Part shown: positions 1-6,784 of the stretch, in pieces
Layout: every line of letters begins with the position of its first letter
Position numbering within the stretch: position 1 is the stretch's first letter
NCBI GenBank assembly: GCA_913774725.1
Contig: CAJYIG010000269.1
Span: forward strand, 1-14,876
Direction of reading: 5' to 3'
DNA length: 14,876 bases
Source: an uncultured Curtobacterium sp.
GTDB taxonomy: Bacteria > Actinomycetota > Actinomycetes > Actinomycetales > Microbacteriaceae
Program-made: the position numbers and the translations under genes
The notes under the pieces: model-generated
The model's database searches: none
Told to the model about the DNA's origin: nothing
What the model saw: only the letters and a program-made list of their open reading frames with translations

Positions 1-254
1 TCGGGAACAAGCCGTCGCTCGAGTCGTCCCCGCACGGTGCCGGGCGTCGGTTCTCCCGGTCCGCGGCGCGGAAGACCTTCACCCACGACGAGCTCCGCGC
101 CGCGATGGTCGGGATCGAGTACCGCGACACGGACGCGTTCCTCGACGAGATCCCGGCGGCGTACAAGGACATCGACCAGGTGATGGCGGACGCCGCCGAC
201 CTGGTCCGCGTCCGGCACACGCTGCGGCAGGTCGTCAACGTCAAGGGTGACTGA
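1..254 (+). CDS. rtcB: RtcB-type RNA ligase, 3' end only
   Basis: This is the C-terminal part (83 residues, reading frame from base 3, stop TGA at 252-254) of an RtcB family tRNA-splicing/RNA-repair ligase. The family joins 2',3'-cyclic phosphate or 3'-phosphate RNA ends to 5'-OH ends, using GTP and Mn2+. The visible part holds the motif SSPHGAGRRFSRS. In characterised RtcB proteins the histidine of the HGAGR motif is the guanylylated residue. The last residues, AYKDIDQVMADAADLV followed by HTLRQVVNVKG, match the usual RtcB C-terminus, so the end looks intact. The start lies outside the window, so length and N-terminal metal ligands cannot be judged. A strong hairpin begins five bases after the stop, so it probably ends its transcript. 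No archease, RtcA or RtcR gene is seen on this side. Confidence 0.93.
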   Translation, partial: GNKPSLESSPHGAGRRFSRSAARKTFTHDELRAAMVGIEYRDTDAFLDEIPAAYKDIDQVMADAADLVRVRHTLRQVVNVKGD

Positions 255-258
255 CCGC

Positions 259-301
259 GGACGGGAGGCGCGTGGCCGTGTCCGCCACGCGCCTCCCGTC
301 C
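259..301 (+). terminator. Hairpin terminator after rtcB
   Basis: A perfect 17-bp stem (259-275 with 285-301) closes a 9-base loop, starting five bases after the rtcB stop. There is no T-run after it, as is common for high-GC actinobacterial terminators. Its core GGGAGGCGCG / CGCGCCTCCC recurs in three other hairpins in this window (4086-4145, 7397-7444, 14339-14374). Confidence 0.8.
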
Positions 302-322
302 GGCACCGGCCGGGACCCGTCT

Positions 323-402
323 CGCACCGGCCCCGTCCCGCACCGGTCACGTCTCGCACCGGTCCCGGCGCGCACCGGTCCCGAGGCGCACCGCGGCGGA
401 CA
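323..402. repeat. 16-bp-period tandem repeat, about 5 units
   Basis: Units beginning CGCACCGG (CGCACCGC in the last) start at 323, 339, 355, 371 and 387, exactly 16 bp apart. The second halves are variants of TCCCGTCC/TCACGTCT. A related but longer unit lies at 301-322. The period is not a multiple of three, so this is unlikely to be a coding repeat. It fills the space between the rtcB terminator and the DUF1206 start. Function is unknown: it could be a protein-binding array, or simple slippage in GC-rich DNA. Confidence 0.7.
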
Positions 403-432
403 GCGGACCGCGCGGCGGGCAGGCTCGAGGGG

Positions 433-1266
433 ATGAGCGACCAGGCGGAACGAGCGGCACGCGAGACCGGACGACAGGCTCGGCGCGTCGCCGACAGCAG
501 GTGGTTCGAGCTGACGGCGCGGGCCGGCTACGTCGGCAGCGGCGTCGTCCACCTGCTCATCGGCTACCTGGTCGTGCTCCTCGGCTTCGGGAACGCGTCC
601 TCGGGCAGCGAGACCGACCAGTCCGGTGCCCTCGAGCAGCTCGCGAGGGTGCCCGGCGGCGTCGTCCTGCTCTGGGCCGTCGCCGTCGGGACCGCCGCGC
701 TCACCCTGCGGCTCCTGCTCGAGGCCGTCGTCGGCGGCCGGTCCGACAGCGCCCGCGGGTGGGCGGCTCGGGCGAAGGACGTCGGCAAGGCGATCGTCTA
801 CGGCGTCGTGTCGTACTCCGCCGCGACGTTCGCGCTCGGCGTGGGGAAGAGCTCGAGCGGATCGAGCCGGAGCGCCGCCGCCCAGGCGCTCGCGACACCC
901 GGCGGGGTGTTCCTGCTGCTGGCCGCGGCAGCCGTCGCGATCGCGATCGGTGTCGGACTCGTCGTCATCGGATGCCGCCGCAGGTTCCGGAAGCACATCG
1001 TCCGACCGCCGCGGAGCCTGGACCGACCGGTCACCGTGCTCGCCGTCGTCGGGTACGTCGGCAAGGGCCTGGCCGTGGTCGTGGTCGGCGTGCTCATCGC
1101 CGTGGCGGGCTTCCGGAGTGATCCCGGCCAGGCGACCGGGCTCGACGGGGCGTTCGACGCGGTGCGGCAGCTCCCGGCCGGATCGGTGCTGCTCGTCGCG
1201 ATCGGCGTCGCCTTCCTGGCCTACGGCGTCTGGAGCTTCTTCCGCGCCCGCTTCGCGCGCCTCTGA
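433..1266 (+). CDS. DUF1206 domain integral membrane protein
   Basis: The 277-residue product has six predicted membrane segments at about residues 33-52, 75-97, 118-137, 157-180, 203-226 and 251-271. They form three tandem two-helix units, each opening with a similar motif (AGYVGSGVVHLLIGY, KDVGKAIVYGVVSYS, VGYVGKGLAVVVVGVLI). That three-fold repeat is the hallmark of DUF1206 (PF06724), a family of unknown function common in actinobacteria and cyanobacteria. I chose ATG 433 because GAGGGG sits just upstream and the protein then starts with an ordinary charged cytoplasmic tail (MSDQAERAARETGRQ). The frame is open back to a GTG at 247, but that extension would cover the rtcB terminator and the 16-bp repeat. 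The next gene is convergent, so it is probably monocistronic. Confidence 0.88.
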   Translation: MSDQAERAARETGRQARRVADSRWFELTARAGYVGSGVVHLLIGYLVVLLGFGNASSGSETDQSGALEQLARVPGGVVLLWAVAVGTAALTLRLLLEAVVGGRSDSARGWAARAKDVGKAIVYGVVSYSAATFALGVGKSSSGSSRSAAAQALATPGGVFLLLAAAAVAIAIGVGLVVIGCRRRFRKHIVRPPRSLDRPVTVLAVVGYVGKGLAVVVVGVLIAVAGFRSDPGQATGLDGAFDAVRQLPAGSVLLVAIGVAFLAYGVWSFFRARFARL

Positions 1267-1310
1267 TATGTTGGCAGCAGCTCGCCTCCTGCTGGGGGGA
1301 TGAGAAGTCG

Positions 1311-1348
1311 GAGCCGGTGCACCTGGGGTATACCAGGTCCCGGCTCCA
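1311..1348. terminator. Hairpin between convergent genes
   Basis: The stem GGAGCCGG/CCGGCTCC (1311-1318 with 1341-1348) continues, after a small internal bulge, as ACCTGG/CCAGGT (1322-1327 with 1334-1339) around a 6-base loop. It lies between the stop codons of the DUF1206 gene (+) and the DUF3800-like gene (-), so it could stop transcription in both directions. A smaller CAGCAG/CTGCTG hairpin lies at about 1275-1293. Confidence 0.6.
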
Positions 1349-1373
1349 GCGCTGTCCGAGGGTCGTCCGCGCG

Positions 1374-1946
1374 TCAGGGCTCGACCTCGAACGTCTCGAC
1401 GGCGCTCGCCAGGGGTACCGGTAGGGGCCGAGCATCGGTGACCGCTCGTCCGATGGCACCGAGGACCTGGTCCGGCAACCACAGCAGCGGCTCGCAGCGT
1501 GGATCGCCGTGCTCGATCCGCAGCGACGAGGGGATCACTCGTCGGCCGCGGAGCGCCTCGACGACCCGGAGATCACGGGTGTCCAGCGCTGCTGCTCGAC
1601 GCTCGAGCGTCAGGACCGAGACGCCGAGGACGGCGAGTTCCCACCCGAGGCGCTCGAGGCAGACGGCTCTGGCGCGTTCCTCCCGCCGGAGATCGGCCGG
1701 CGTGCCGATGACGACGAGGTGTCGTGCGGGCAGCGCGGCGATCGCGGTCTCGACCCGATCTCGTTCACGGCGGCCGAGGTCGTGCCAGTGCAGCTTGCCC
1801 CGCGTCGGTCGGAGCGTCCGCAGCGTCTCCCGCGTCGTCGCAGCGTCGTCGGTGTCGACGACGGACGCCCCGAGGAGGTACGCGGGACCGCCCCAGCCCG
1901 TCGTCCGGATGCTCTCGTCGCCCCAGGCGTGCAGTGGACAGATCAC
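1374..1946 (-). CDS. DUF3800-like protein
   Basis: The 190-residue product resembles the DUF3800 family. It has an N-terminal acidic motif GDES (residues 9-12) followed by a strand, AYLLGASVV (22-30). KLHWHD (51-56) stands where family members carry a short Lys/Trp motif. Near the C-terminus, PLLWLPDQVLGAIGRA (153-168) matches the family's closing 'LQ-x-ADxxxGA' helix, with Asp159 as the likely conserved acid. DUF3800 proteins are thought to have an RNase H-like fold and often sit near mobile or defence genes; no activity is established here. The start is the GTG at 1946, because the DES motif lies close to the N-terminus in the family, but no good ribosome-binding site is visible. It is convergent with DUF1206 and divergent from the SMP-30 gene. 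The family call is by motif style only. Confidence 0.68.
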   Translation of the reverse strand: MICPLHAWGDESIRTTGWGGPAYLLGASVVDTDDAATTRETLRTLRPTRGKLHWHDLGRRERDRVETAIAALPARHLVVIGTPADLRREERARAVCLERLGWELAVLGVSVLTLERRAAALDTRDLRVVEALRGRRVIPSSLRIEHGDPRCEPLLWLPDQVLGAIGRAVTDARPLPVPLASAVETFEVEP

Positions 1947-2016
1947 TCGTCGAACGTGCCACTCAGGGTCCCTCGGCCGTGAATGCTCGGCATTTCGCTG
2001 GCAGGCCGTGCACGCC

Positions 2017-2037
2017 GTCCCCGGTAGACGGGGACCC
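2017..2037 (+). promoter_or_regulatory. Possible -10 box inside an inverted repeat
   Basis: The inverted repeat GTCCCCG-gtaga-CGGGGAC (2017-2035) ends two bases before the ATG at 2038. It contains TAGACG (2025-2030), a -10-like hexamer (TAnnnT with the last base off) seven bases before the start. No purine-rich Shine-Dalgarno other than the GGGGA of the repeat is present, so the transcript may be leaderless or nearly so. The 91-bp gap from 1947 to 2037 must also carry the promoter of the divergent DUF3800-like gene. Confidence 0.35.
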
Positions 2038-2913
2038 ATGCACACCGACGCCGTGACCGGGCCCGTGACCGTCTTCTCCGACGAACAGGCCGTGCTCGCG
2101 GAGAGCATCGTCTGGGATCCGACCACGGAGCGGCTCCGCTGGACGGACATCACCCTCGGGCTGCTCACCACCGCCCGCGCGGACGGCACCGTCGAGTCGA
2201 GCGTCGCGCTGCCGCCGCCCCTGGCGAGCTTCCAGCCCCGAGCCGCCGGCGGGTTCGTCGCAGCGCTCGGCGACACGGTCGTGCTCACCGACGAGCGCGG
2301 CGTGGTCGAGCGCGAACTGGTCCGGGTGCACCACGCGACCACCGCGATGCGGTTCAACGAGGGCAAGTGCGACCCGTTCGGCCGGTTCCTCGTCGGCAGC
2401 ATGGACCTCTCGGACGAGGACCCCGCGGGGGCGCTGTACTCGATCGAGCCCGACGGCACGACGCGGGTGCTCCGCGGCGGGTTCGGCGTGACGAACGGCA
2501 TCGAGTGGTCGGCCGACGGCAGCGTCATGTACGTCACGGACACGAGCACCTCGACGATCTACCGCGGCGCGTACGGCCCCGAGGGCGACCTCGGCGAGCT
2601 CGAACCGTTCGTCAGCGGCGCTGCGCACGACGGACTGGTGCGCGACGACGAGGGCTGCTTCTGGACGGCGGTCTACGGCGCCGGCCGCGTGGAGCGGTGG
2701 GACGCCGAGGGCCGGCACCTCGAGACCGTCGAGGTGCCGGCTCCGAACGTCACCTCGGTGGCCTTCGGTGGTCCGGACTCGTCGACGCTCTTCGTCGGCA
2801 CCGCGCGGGAGAACAGCACCGAGGAACGGCTCGAGCAGTACCCGCACTCCGGCGCGGTCTTCGCGGTGCCCACGCGGGTGCACGGCGCTCCGGCGTCCGC
2901 GTTCGGCGGCTGA
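2038..2913 (+). CDS. SMP-30/gluconolactonase/LRE family protein
   Basis: This 291-residue protein is a six-bladed beta-propeller of the SMP-30/gluconolactonase family, metal-dependent hydrolases acting mainly on sugar lactones. Metal-site candidates appear in the usual order: Glu22 in AESIVWDP; RFNEGKCDPFGRFLVGSM (105-122), matching the family R-x-N-D-G...GR..xGTM block; Asn153 in NGIEWSADG followed by MYVTDTS; and Asp198 in HDGLVRDDEGCFW. The NDG motif reads NEG (107-109), a small deviation. Length is typical and there is no signal peptide, so it should be cytoplasmic. The actual substrate cannot be told from sequence. ATG 2038 gives the expected N-terminus; the frame continues upstream as antisense of the DUF3800-like gene. 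It may be co-transcribed with the hydrolase 41 bases downstream. Confidence 0.88.
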   Translation: MHTDAVTGPVTVFSDEQAVLAESIVWDPTTERLRWTDITLGLLTTARADGTVESSVALPPPLASFQPRAAGGFVAALGDTVVLTDERGVVERELVRVHHATTAMRFNEGKCDPFGRFLVGSMDLSDEDPAGALYSIEPDGTTRVLRGGFGVTNGIEWSADGSVMYVTDTSTSTIYRGAYGPEGDLGELEPFVSGAAHDGLVRDDEGCFWTAVYGAGRVERWDAEGRHLETVEVPAPNVTSVAFGGPDSSTLFVGTARENSTEERLEQYPHSGAVFAVPTRVHGAPASAFGG

Positions 2914-2954
2914 ACCGCGGGTACCGTAGGAGGTCGCCGATCCCAGGAGGCCCC

Positions 2955-4067
2955 GTGGACGAACAGGACGAACAGGACGACCGGACCCCGCCGGCCGCTC
3001 CCGACCCCACCGGTGCGCTCGCGCGGGCCGAGGACGCCGACGTGCAGGTCGAGCTCGACCGCATCGCCGTCGACGGCACCTACGTCCGGGTGAGCTCGAT
3101 CGGGCACCCCGGCGACCGGGCGTTCGTCCTCGTGGCCGGGCTCGGCATCGCCGCGACCTACTACGAGCGGCTCGCGCCGCACCTCAACGAGAACGGCCCG
3201 GTGCACGCCCTCGACCTGCCGGGCTTCGCCGGGGTCCCGCGGTTCCGCGGTGCCGTGTCGATCGAACGGTACGCGGACGCCGTCGAGCAGGTCATCCGCG
3301 AGCTCCGGCTCGAGGACCCGGTGCTCGTCGGGCACTCGATGGGCACCCAGGTCGTGACCGAGGTCGCCGCCCGCAACCCGCACATCCGCCATCTCGTGCT
3401 GATCAGCCCGGTCGTCGACAGCCGCGCCCGGAGCATCCCGAAGTCGGCGTTCCGGTTCCTGCGGTCCGCGCTGCACGAGCCCGCCGCCGTCCGCTGGCAC
3501 GCCGTCACCGCGTACGCGCTCTGCGGGTGGCACTGGTTCCGGAAGGTCCTGCCGCAGATGATCGCGTTCCCGATCGAGGACCGCGCCGCCGAGGTGCAGG
3601 CCCGGACCCTCATCGTCCGCGGGGAGCACGACGCCCTGGTGCCGCGTGACTGGGTCCGGTCGCTCGCCCGGGTGTTCCCGCACGCGGTGCTGCGCGAGGT
3701 CGTCGACGGTGCCCACTCGGTGATGCACGCGCAGGCGGACGCGGTGGCGCGGCTCGCCGTCGCGCACGTGGACGGGCGGATCACCGACCGGGGTGTCGGG
3801 TCGCTGCAGCGCGTCCGGGACGACACGACGTCGTCCGACCTCGCCCGGCTCGGCGCGAAGGACGCCTGGCTGGTCGTGAAGTCGCGGTTCATCGAGCTGT
3901 TCGGGATGGCGAAGGGCGACGACGAGCAACTGGAGCGGGCGAAGTCCGCGCACGCGGTCGCGATGGCGGACGGTGACGGGATCCCCGTGGATCCGCACGA
4001 CCGCCGCGAGGTGGTCGACGACGTCGCACCCGAGGTGCGCGACCAGCACCGGAACGACCAGCGCTGA
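2955..4067 (+). CDS. Alpha/beta hydrolase with C-terminal extension
   Basis: The 370-residue protein contains an alpha/beta-hydrolase fold at about residues 35-275. Ser128 in GHSMGT is the nucleophile, Asp226 in RGEHDALVP is the acid, and His254 in DGAHSVMH is the base. The oxyanion region starts at LVAGLGIAATYYERL (59-73). The start is GTG 2955, preceded by AGGAGG (2945-2950). The N-terminus is very acidic, with a DEQ-DEQ duplication (residues 2-7) encoded by a 9-base direct repeat. After the hydrolase fold, about 95 residues remain that are rich in charged residues and have no motif I recognise. Substrate is unknown; an esterase or lactone/C-C hydrolase is possible, which would fit the preceding SMP-30-type gene. 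TACCGT at 2922-2927 could be a -10 of its own. Confidence 0.85.
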   Translation: MDEQDEQDDRTPPAAPDPTGALARAEDADVQVELDRIAVDGTYVRVSSIGHPGDRAFVLVAGLGIAATYYERLAPHLNENGPVHALDLPGFAGVPRFRGAVSIERYADAVEQVIRELRLEDPVLVGHSMGTQVVTEVAARNPHIRHLVLISPVVDSRARSIPKSAFRFLRSALHEPAAVRWHAVTAYALCGWHWFRKVLPQMIAFPIEDRAAEVQARTLIVRGEHDALVPRDWVRSLARVFPHAVLREVVDGAHSVMHAQADAVARLAVAHVDGRITDRGVGSLQRVRDDTTSSDLARLGAKDAWLVVKSRFIELFGMAKGDDEQLERAKSAHAVAMADGDGIPVDPHDRREVVDDVAPEVRDQHRNDQR

Positions 4068-4085
4068 CGTGCGTCAGCGGGGACG

Positions 4086-4145
4086 GCGACGGCCTGGAGG
4101 CGCGACCCGACCCCGTCAGGTCGAGCCGCGCCTCCAGGCCGTCGC
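4086..4145. terminator. 19-bp hairpin between convergent genes
   Basis: A perfect 19-bp stem (4086-4104 with 4127-4145) encloses a 22-base loop, which itself holds a short CGACC/GGTCG hairpin. It lies between the stop of the alpha/beta hydrolase (+) and the stop of the FAD-dependent reductase (-), so it probably serves both transcripts. It shares the GGAGGCGCG / CGCGCCTCC core with the hairpins at 259, 7397 and 14339. Confidence 0.82.
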
Positions 4146-4160
4146 GTCAGGACGCGGACA

Positions 4161-5354
4161 TCACGGCGTGATGCGCCCCGGCAGCATGTCCCGCGTCAGA
4201 CCGTGCGCGTCGGCGAGCACCTTGCGTGCATCGTCGGTCTTGTCGGAGACGTTCCAGAGCAGCACGCCGCGGACCGTGTCGTCGTCGTCCAGGTAGTAGA
4301 CGACGCCGGTGGTCAGGGGTTCCTGCCAGTCCTCGACGGTCTGCAGCTCGGTCGAGACCTGGCCGACGGCCTCGTAGCCCGTGTCGAACACGTTCGAGTA
4401 GAACATCGGCGTGTGGTCGTAGGTCTCGTCCGCGTCGGCGAGGTTCCGCCCGACCTGACGGCCCTGCTCCTTCGCGTTGTCGACGTGCTCGACCCGACGC
4501 GTGCCGAGGATGCGGTCCGGGTACTCGGCGACGTCGCCCGCGGCGAACACCGACTCGTCGTCGGTCACGAGCGTCGACGACACCACGATGCCGTCGCGCA
4601 CGGTGAGACCGGCGTCGGCGGCGAGCTGCGTCTGCGGCTCGATACCGAGTCCGGCGACGACCGCGTCGGCCTCGAGGACCGACCCGTCGTCGAGCGTCAG
4701 GGACACCCCGCCGTCCGACTCCGCGCCCTGTTCGACGCGACGACCCGTGCGGAGCTCGACACCGTGGTCGACGAACCGCTGCTGGAAGGCCTGTGCGAGG
4801 TCGTCCGGGAACATGTGTCCCCCGAGCACCTCGTCCGGCGTGACCAGGGTCACCCGGGCGCCGTTCTGCACGATGCCCGCGGCGATCTCGGTGCCGATGT
4901 AGCTGCCGCCGACGACGGCGACGTGTGCGCCGGCGTCGGCGAGCTCGCGGAGCCGGCGGTAGTCGTCGGCGCTGCGGTAGTCGAGCACGCGCGACGAGGG
5001 CGAGAGGCCCGGCAGGCTCCGCGGCTTGCCGCCGGTCGCGAGCAGTAGTCGCTCGTAGCCGTGGGTCTGCCCGTCGTCGGTCGTCACGGTCTTCGCCTGG
5101 CGGTCGATCGCCGTCACCTTCGTCCCGAGCACGAACGTCGCACCGGTCTCCTCGGTGTGCAGGTCGACCTTCTCGTCCCAGCTGAACTCCGGATCGGTCC
5201 AGAGCTTCTTCGACAGTGCCGGGCGGGCGTACGGTCGGTCGGTCTCCTCGCTGACGATGCCGATCGAGCCGTCGGCGTCGATCTCGCGGATCCCGCGGGC
5301 AGCGGCGTCGGCCACCATCCCGCCTCCGACGATCAGGTAGCGGAAGTCGGTCAT
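4161..5354 (-). CDS. FAD-dependent pyridine nucleotide-disulphide oxidoreductase family protein
   Basis: The 397-residue flavoprotein resembles ferredoxin/rubredoxin reductases and AIF-like NAD(P)H oxidoreductases. Residues 7-23 are the FAD Rossmann motif (LIVGGGMVADAAARGIR), ATGGKPR (106-112) follows, VVGGSYIGTEIA (147-158) is the second, NAD(P)H-binding GxGxxG site, and FAAGDVAEYP (270-279) is the FAD ribityl-binding motif. A C-terminal reductase domain follows from about residue 310. There is no redox-active CxxxxC, which sets it apart from thioredoxin or mercuric reductases. It likely moves electrons from NAD(P)H to a small redox protein or quinone; the partner is not in the window. Its ribosome-binding site AGGAG overlaps the TAG stop of the preceding SDR gene (gap 7 bases), which indicates translational coupling. 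It is the last gene of the dps operon. Confidence 0.9.
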   Translation of the reverse strand: MTDFRYLIVGGGMVADAAARGIREIDADGSIGIVSEETDRPYARPALSKKLWTDPEFSWDEKVDLHTEETGATFVLGTKVTAIDRQAKTVTTDDGQTHGYERLLLATGGKPRSLPGLSPSSRVLDYRSADDYRRLRELADAGAHVAVVGGSYIGTEIAAGIVQNGARVTLVTPDEVLGGHMFPDDLAQAFQQRFVDHGVELRTGRRVEQGAESDGGVSLTLDDGSVLEADAVVAGLGIEPQTQLAADAGLTVRDGIVVSSTLVTDDESVFAAGDVAEYPDRILGTRRVEHVDNAKEQGRQVGRNLADADETYDHTPMFYSNVFDTGYEAVGQVSTELQTVEDWQEPLTTGVVYYLDDDDTVRGVLLWNVSDKTDDARKVLADAHGLTRDMLPGRITP

Positions 5355-5361
5355 GGTTCTC

Positions 5362-6162
5362 CTAGATGGTGGCGACCGAGCCGGAGTCGACCCGGTAGTT
5401 CGACCCGTTGACGAAGCTCGCCAGGTCGGAGCAGAGGAAGGCGACGACGTTCGCGACCTCCTCGGGCTCCCCGCGGCGACCGAGCTCCATGTAGGGGCGC
5501 TGCTCGTCGAGGAAGCTCGAGATCGCCTCGTCGAACGAGGTCCCCTGCTCCTTCGCGCGCTTGTCCATCATGGCGTCGGTCATCGGGGTGTGGATGAAGG
5601 CCGGGCTGACGGTGTTCACCAGCAGACCCTCGGACGCGTACGAGCGGGAGAGACCCTTCGCGAACGACAGCACGCCGGCCTTCGCGGCGCAGTAGGGGAG
5701 TTCGTCGTCGTACGGCTGCGACGCGTCCTCGGAGACGAGGTACACGATGCGACCCCAGCCGCCGTTCCGCAGGTCGCCGATGAACTCGCGCGTGATCCGC
5801 ACGGGTCCCATCAGGTCGACGTCGATGGTGTCGAGCCAGCCCTGCTCGTCGATCTCGTGGAACATCCCCTGCGCGCCCGTGATGCCGGACGACTGCACCA
5901 GGATGTCGATCTCGCCGACGGCGTCGCGCACCTTCCCGTGCAGCGCGGCGAGCGACTCGGCATCCGTCACGTCCGCGGCGAAGGCGAAGAGCTTGCCGTG
6001 CGGTGCCTCGAGCTGGTCGGCGCTGGTGTCCAGCCGTCCCTGGTCGAGGTCGGTGACGACCACGGTCGCACCCTCCGCCAGGAGGATGCGAGCCGTGTTC
6101 CAGCCGATGCCGGAGTCGCCACCGAAGACCAGGGCGGTCCTGCCCTGGATCCCGAGGTCCAC
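5362..6162 (-). CDS. SDR family oxidoreductase
   Basis: This 266-residue protein is a classical-size short-chain dehydrogenase/reductase, probably NAD(P)-dependent. The cofactor motif is GGDSGIG (14-20), where the usual first Thr-Gly is Gly-Gly. Asp39 in VVTDLD at the end of beta-2 favours NAD(H). Asp64 in AADV contacts adenine. The NNAG motif is replaced by SSG (91-93). The catalytic triad is Ser144 in YLVSEDAS, Tyr157 and Lys161 (YCAAK). The C-terminal GR-RGEPEEVANVVAFLCSD and NGSNYRVDSG blocks are typical. Substrate is unknown. The start is GTG 6162, two bases after the dps stop (TGA-cc-GTG), with no Shine-Dalgarno of its own, so translation likely depends on ribosomes arriving from dps. 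Confidence 0.9.
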   Translation of the reverse strand: MDLGIQGRTALVFGGDSGIGWNTARILLAEGATVVVTDLDQGRLDTSADQLEAPHGKLFAFAADVTDAESLAALHGKVRDAVGEIDILVQSSGITGAQGMFHEIDEQGWLDTIDVDLMGPVRITREFIGDLRNGGWGRIVYLVSEDASQPYDDELPYCAAKAGVLSFAKGLSRSYASEGLLVNTVSPAFIHTPMTDAMMDKRAKEQGTSFDEAISSFLDEQRPYMELGRRGEPEEVANVVAFLCSDLASFVNGSNYRVDSGSVATI

Positions 6163-6164
6163 GG

Positions 6165-6671
6165 TCAGGAGGCGGTGGAGGCTTCGGCGGTCGCCGGGCT
6201 CGTCGCCGCAGCGAGGGGCGTGCGCGGGGCGCGGTTCTCGGCGGAGACCATCCAGGCGAGCTGCTCGAGGCGCTCGATGAAGCCGTGGAGCAGGTCCGCG
6301 GTCGTCGGGTCCTCGTCGTCGACCTCGTCGTGCACGTCGCGCATGGTGCCCGTGGCCTGGTACAGGCGCAGGGTCACGAGGTCGATGGCGTCGTGCGTGG
6401 AGACCTCGCCCTCCGGGAACGGGTCGAGGTGGCTCGACTGTGCCACGGTGGCGGAGCGGCCGTCAGGCACGGCGTAGAGCGCGCGCATGCGCTCCGCGGT
6501 GTCGTCGGCGAACTCACGGGCGGCGTCGACGATCTCGTCGAGCTGCAGGTGGAGGTCGCGGAAGTTGGTCCCGAGGATGTTCCAGTGGGCCTGCTTGCCC
6601 TGCACGTGCAGGTCGATGAGGTCCACGAGGACGGCCTGGAGGTTGGCGGCGAGCTTGTCCGATGCGTGCAT
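6165..6671 (-). CDS. dps: Dps family ferritin-like DNA-protection protein
   Basis: This 168-residue protein is a Dps-type mini-ferritin: a 12-subunit shell that oxidises and stores iron and protects DNA from peroxide damage. The inter-subunit ferroxidase residues are all present with Dps spacing: His29 (QAHWNI), His41 (LHLQLDEI), Asp56 and Glu60 (ADDTAER), i.e. gaps of 12, 15 and 4 as in E. coli Dps. The helix LHLQLDEIVDAAREFADDTAERMRA is diagnostic. The N-terminal tail is short (few lysines), so DNA binding may be weak or use the Ala/Thr/Ser-rich C-terminal tail (150-168). ATG 6671 is chosen because AAAGGAG lies at the right distance. It heads an operon with the SDR and the FAD-dependent reductase, and an ECF-type promoter candidate lies upstream. 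Confidence 0.93.
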   Translation of the reverse strand: MHASDKLAANLQAVLVDLIDLHVQGKQAHWNILGTNFRDLHLQLDEIVDAAREFADDTAERMRALYAVPDGRSATVAQSSHLDPFPEGEVSTHDAIDLVTLRLYQATGTMRDVHDEVDDEDPTTADLLHGFIERLEQLAWMVSAENRAPRTPLAAATSPATAEASTAS

Positions 6672-6705
6672 GATCGGCTCCTTTCGCGATCGGTGACCCT
6701 TCCGG

Positions 6706-6733
6706 TCTACGCGGTCGCGCGGTGCGCGTTCCC
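6706..6733 (-). promoter_or_regulatory. ECF-sigma-like promoter of the dps operon
   Basis: Read on the minus strand, GGGAAC (6733-6728) is followed after 16 bases by CGTA (6711-6708). This is close to the GGGAAC/T-N16-17-CGTT pattern of stress ECF sigma factors such as mycobacterial SigE/SigH. The overlapping TAGACC (6709-6704) could instead be an ordinary -10. It leaves a leader of roughly 25-30 bases before dps. The match is by eye and untested. Confidence 0.45.
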
Positions 6734-6734
6734 A

Positions 6735-6746
6735 GTGCACGTGCAC
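6735..6746. promoter_or_regulatory. Perfect 12-bp palindrome GTGCACGTGCAC
   Basis: The palindrome GTGCACGTGCAC lies directly upstream of the dps -35-like element, between the MarR gene end and the dps promoter. It has the symmetry of a dimeric regulator site. It could bind the neighbouring MarR protein or another activator; alternatively it could be part of the MarR transcript's end. No second copy was noticed. Confidence 0.35.
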
Positions 6747-6784
6747 CCGGGCGTCCCCCGCGGGGTCCGTCTGCTCCGTCGCCG

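Noticed and set aside
323..402. CRISPR array
   Set aside because: The 16-bp period leaves no room for spacers, the units are degenerate, and no cas gene is present.
247..432. N-terminal extension of the DUF1206 gene back to GTG 247
   Set aside because: It would overlap the rtcB stop, cover a 17-bp terminator hairpin and translate the 16-bp repeat into low-complexity Arg/Pro/Gly sequence. ATG 433 has a ribosome-binding site and a normal family N-terminus.
1300..2037. Plus-strand open frame upstream of the SMP-30 start
   Set aside because: The translation is Arg/Ser-rich and featureless, and it is antisense to the DUF3800-like gene, which shows recognisable motifs.
2673..4049. 458-codon minus-strand frame opposite the alpha/beta hydrolase
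   Set aside because: Composition is typical of an antisense shadow, and the plus strand carries the full catalytic triad.
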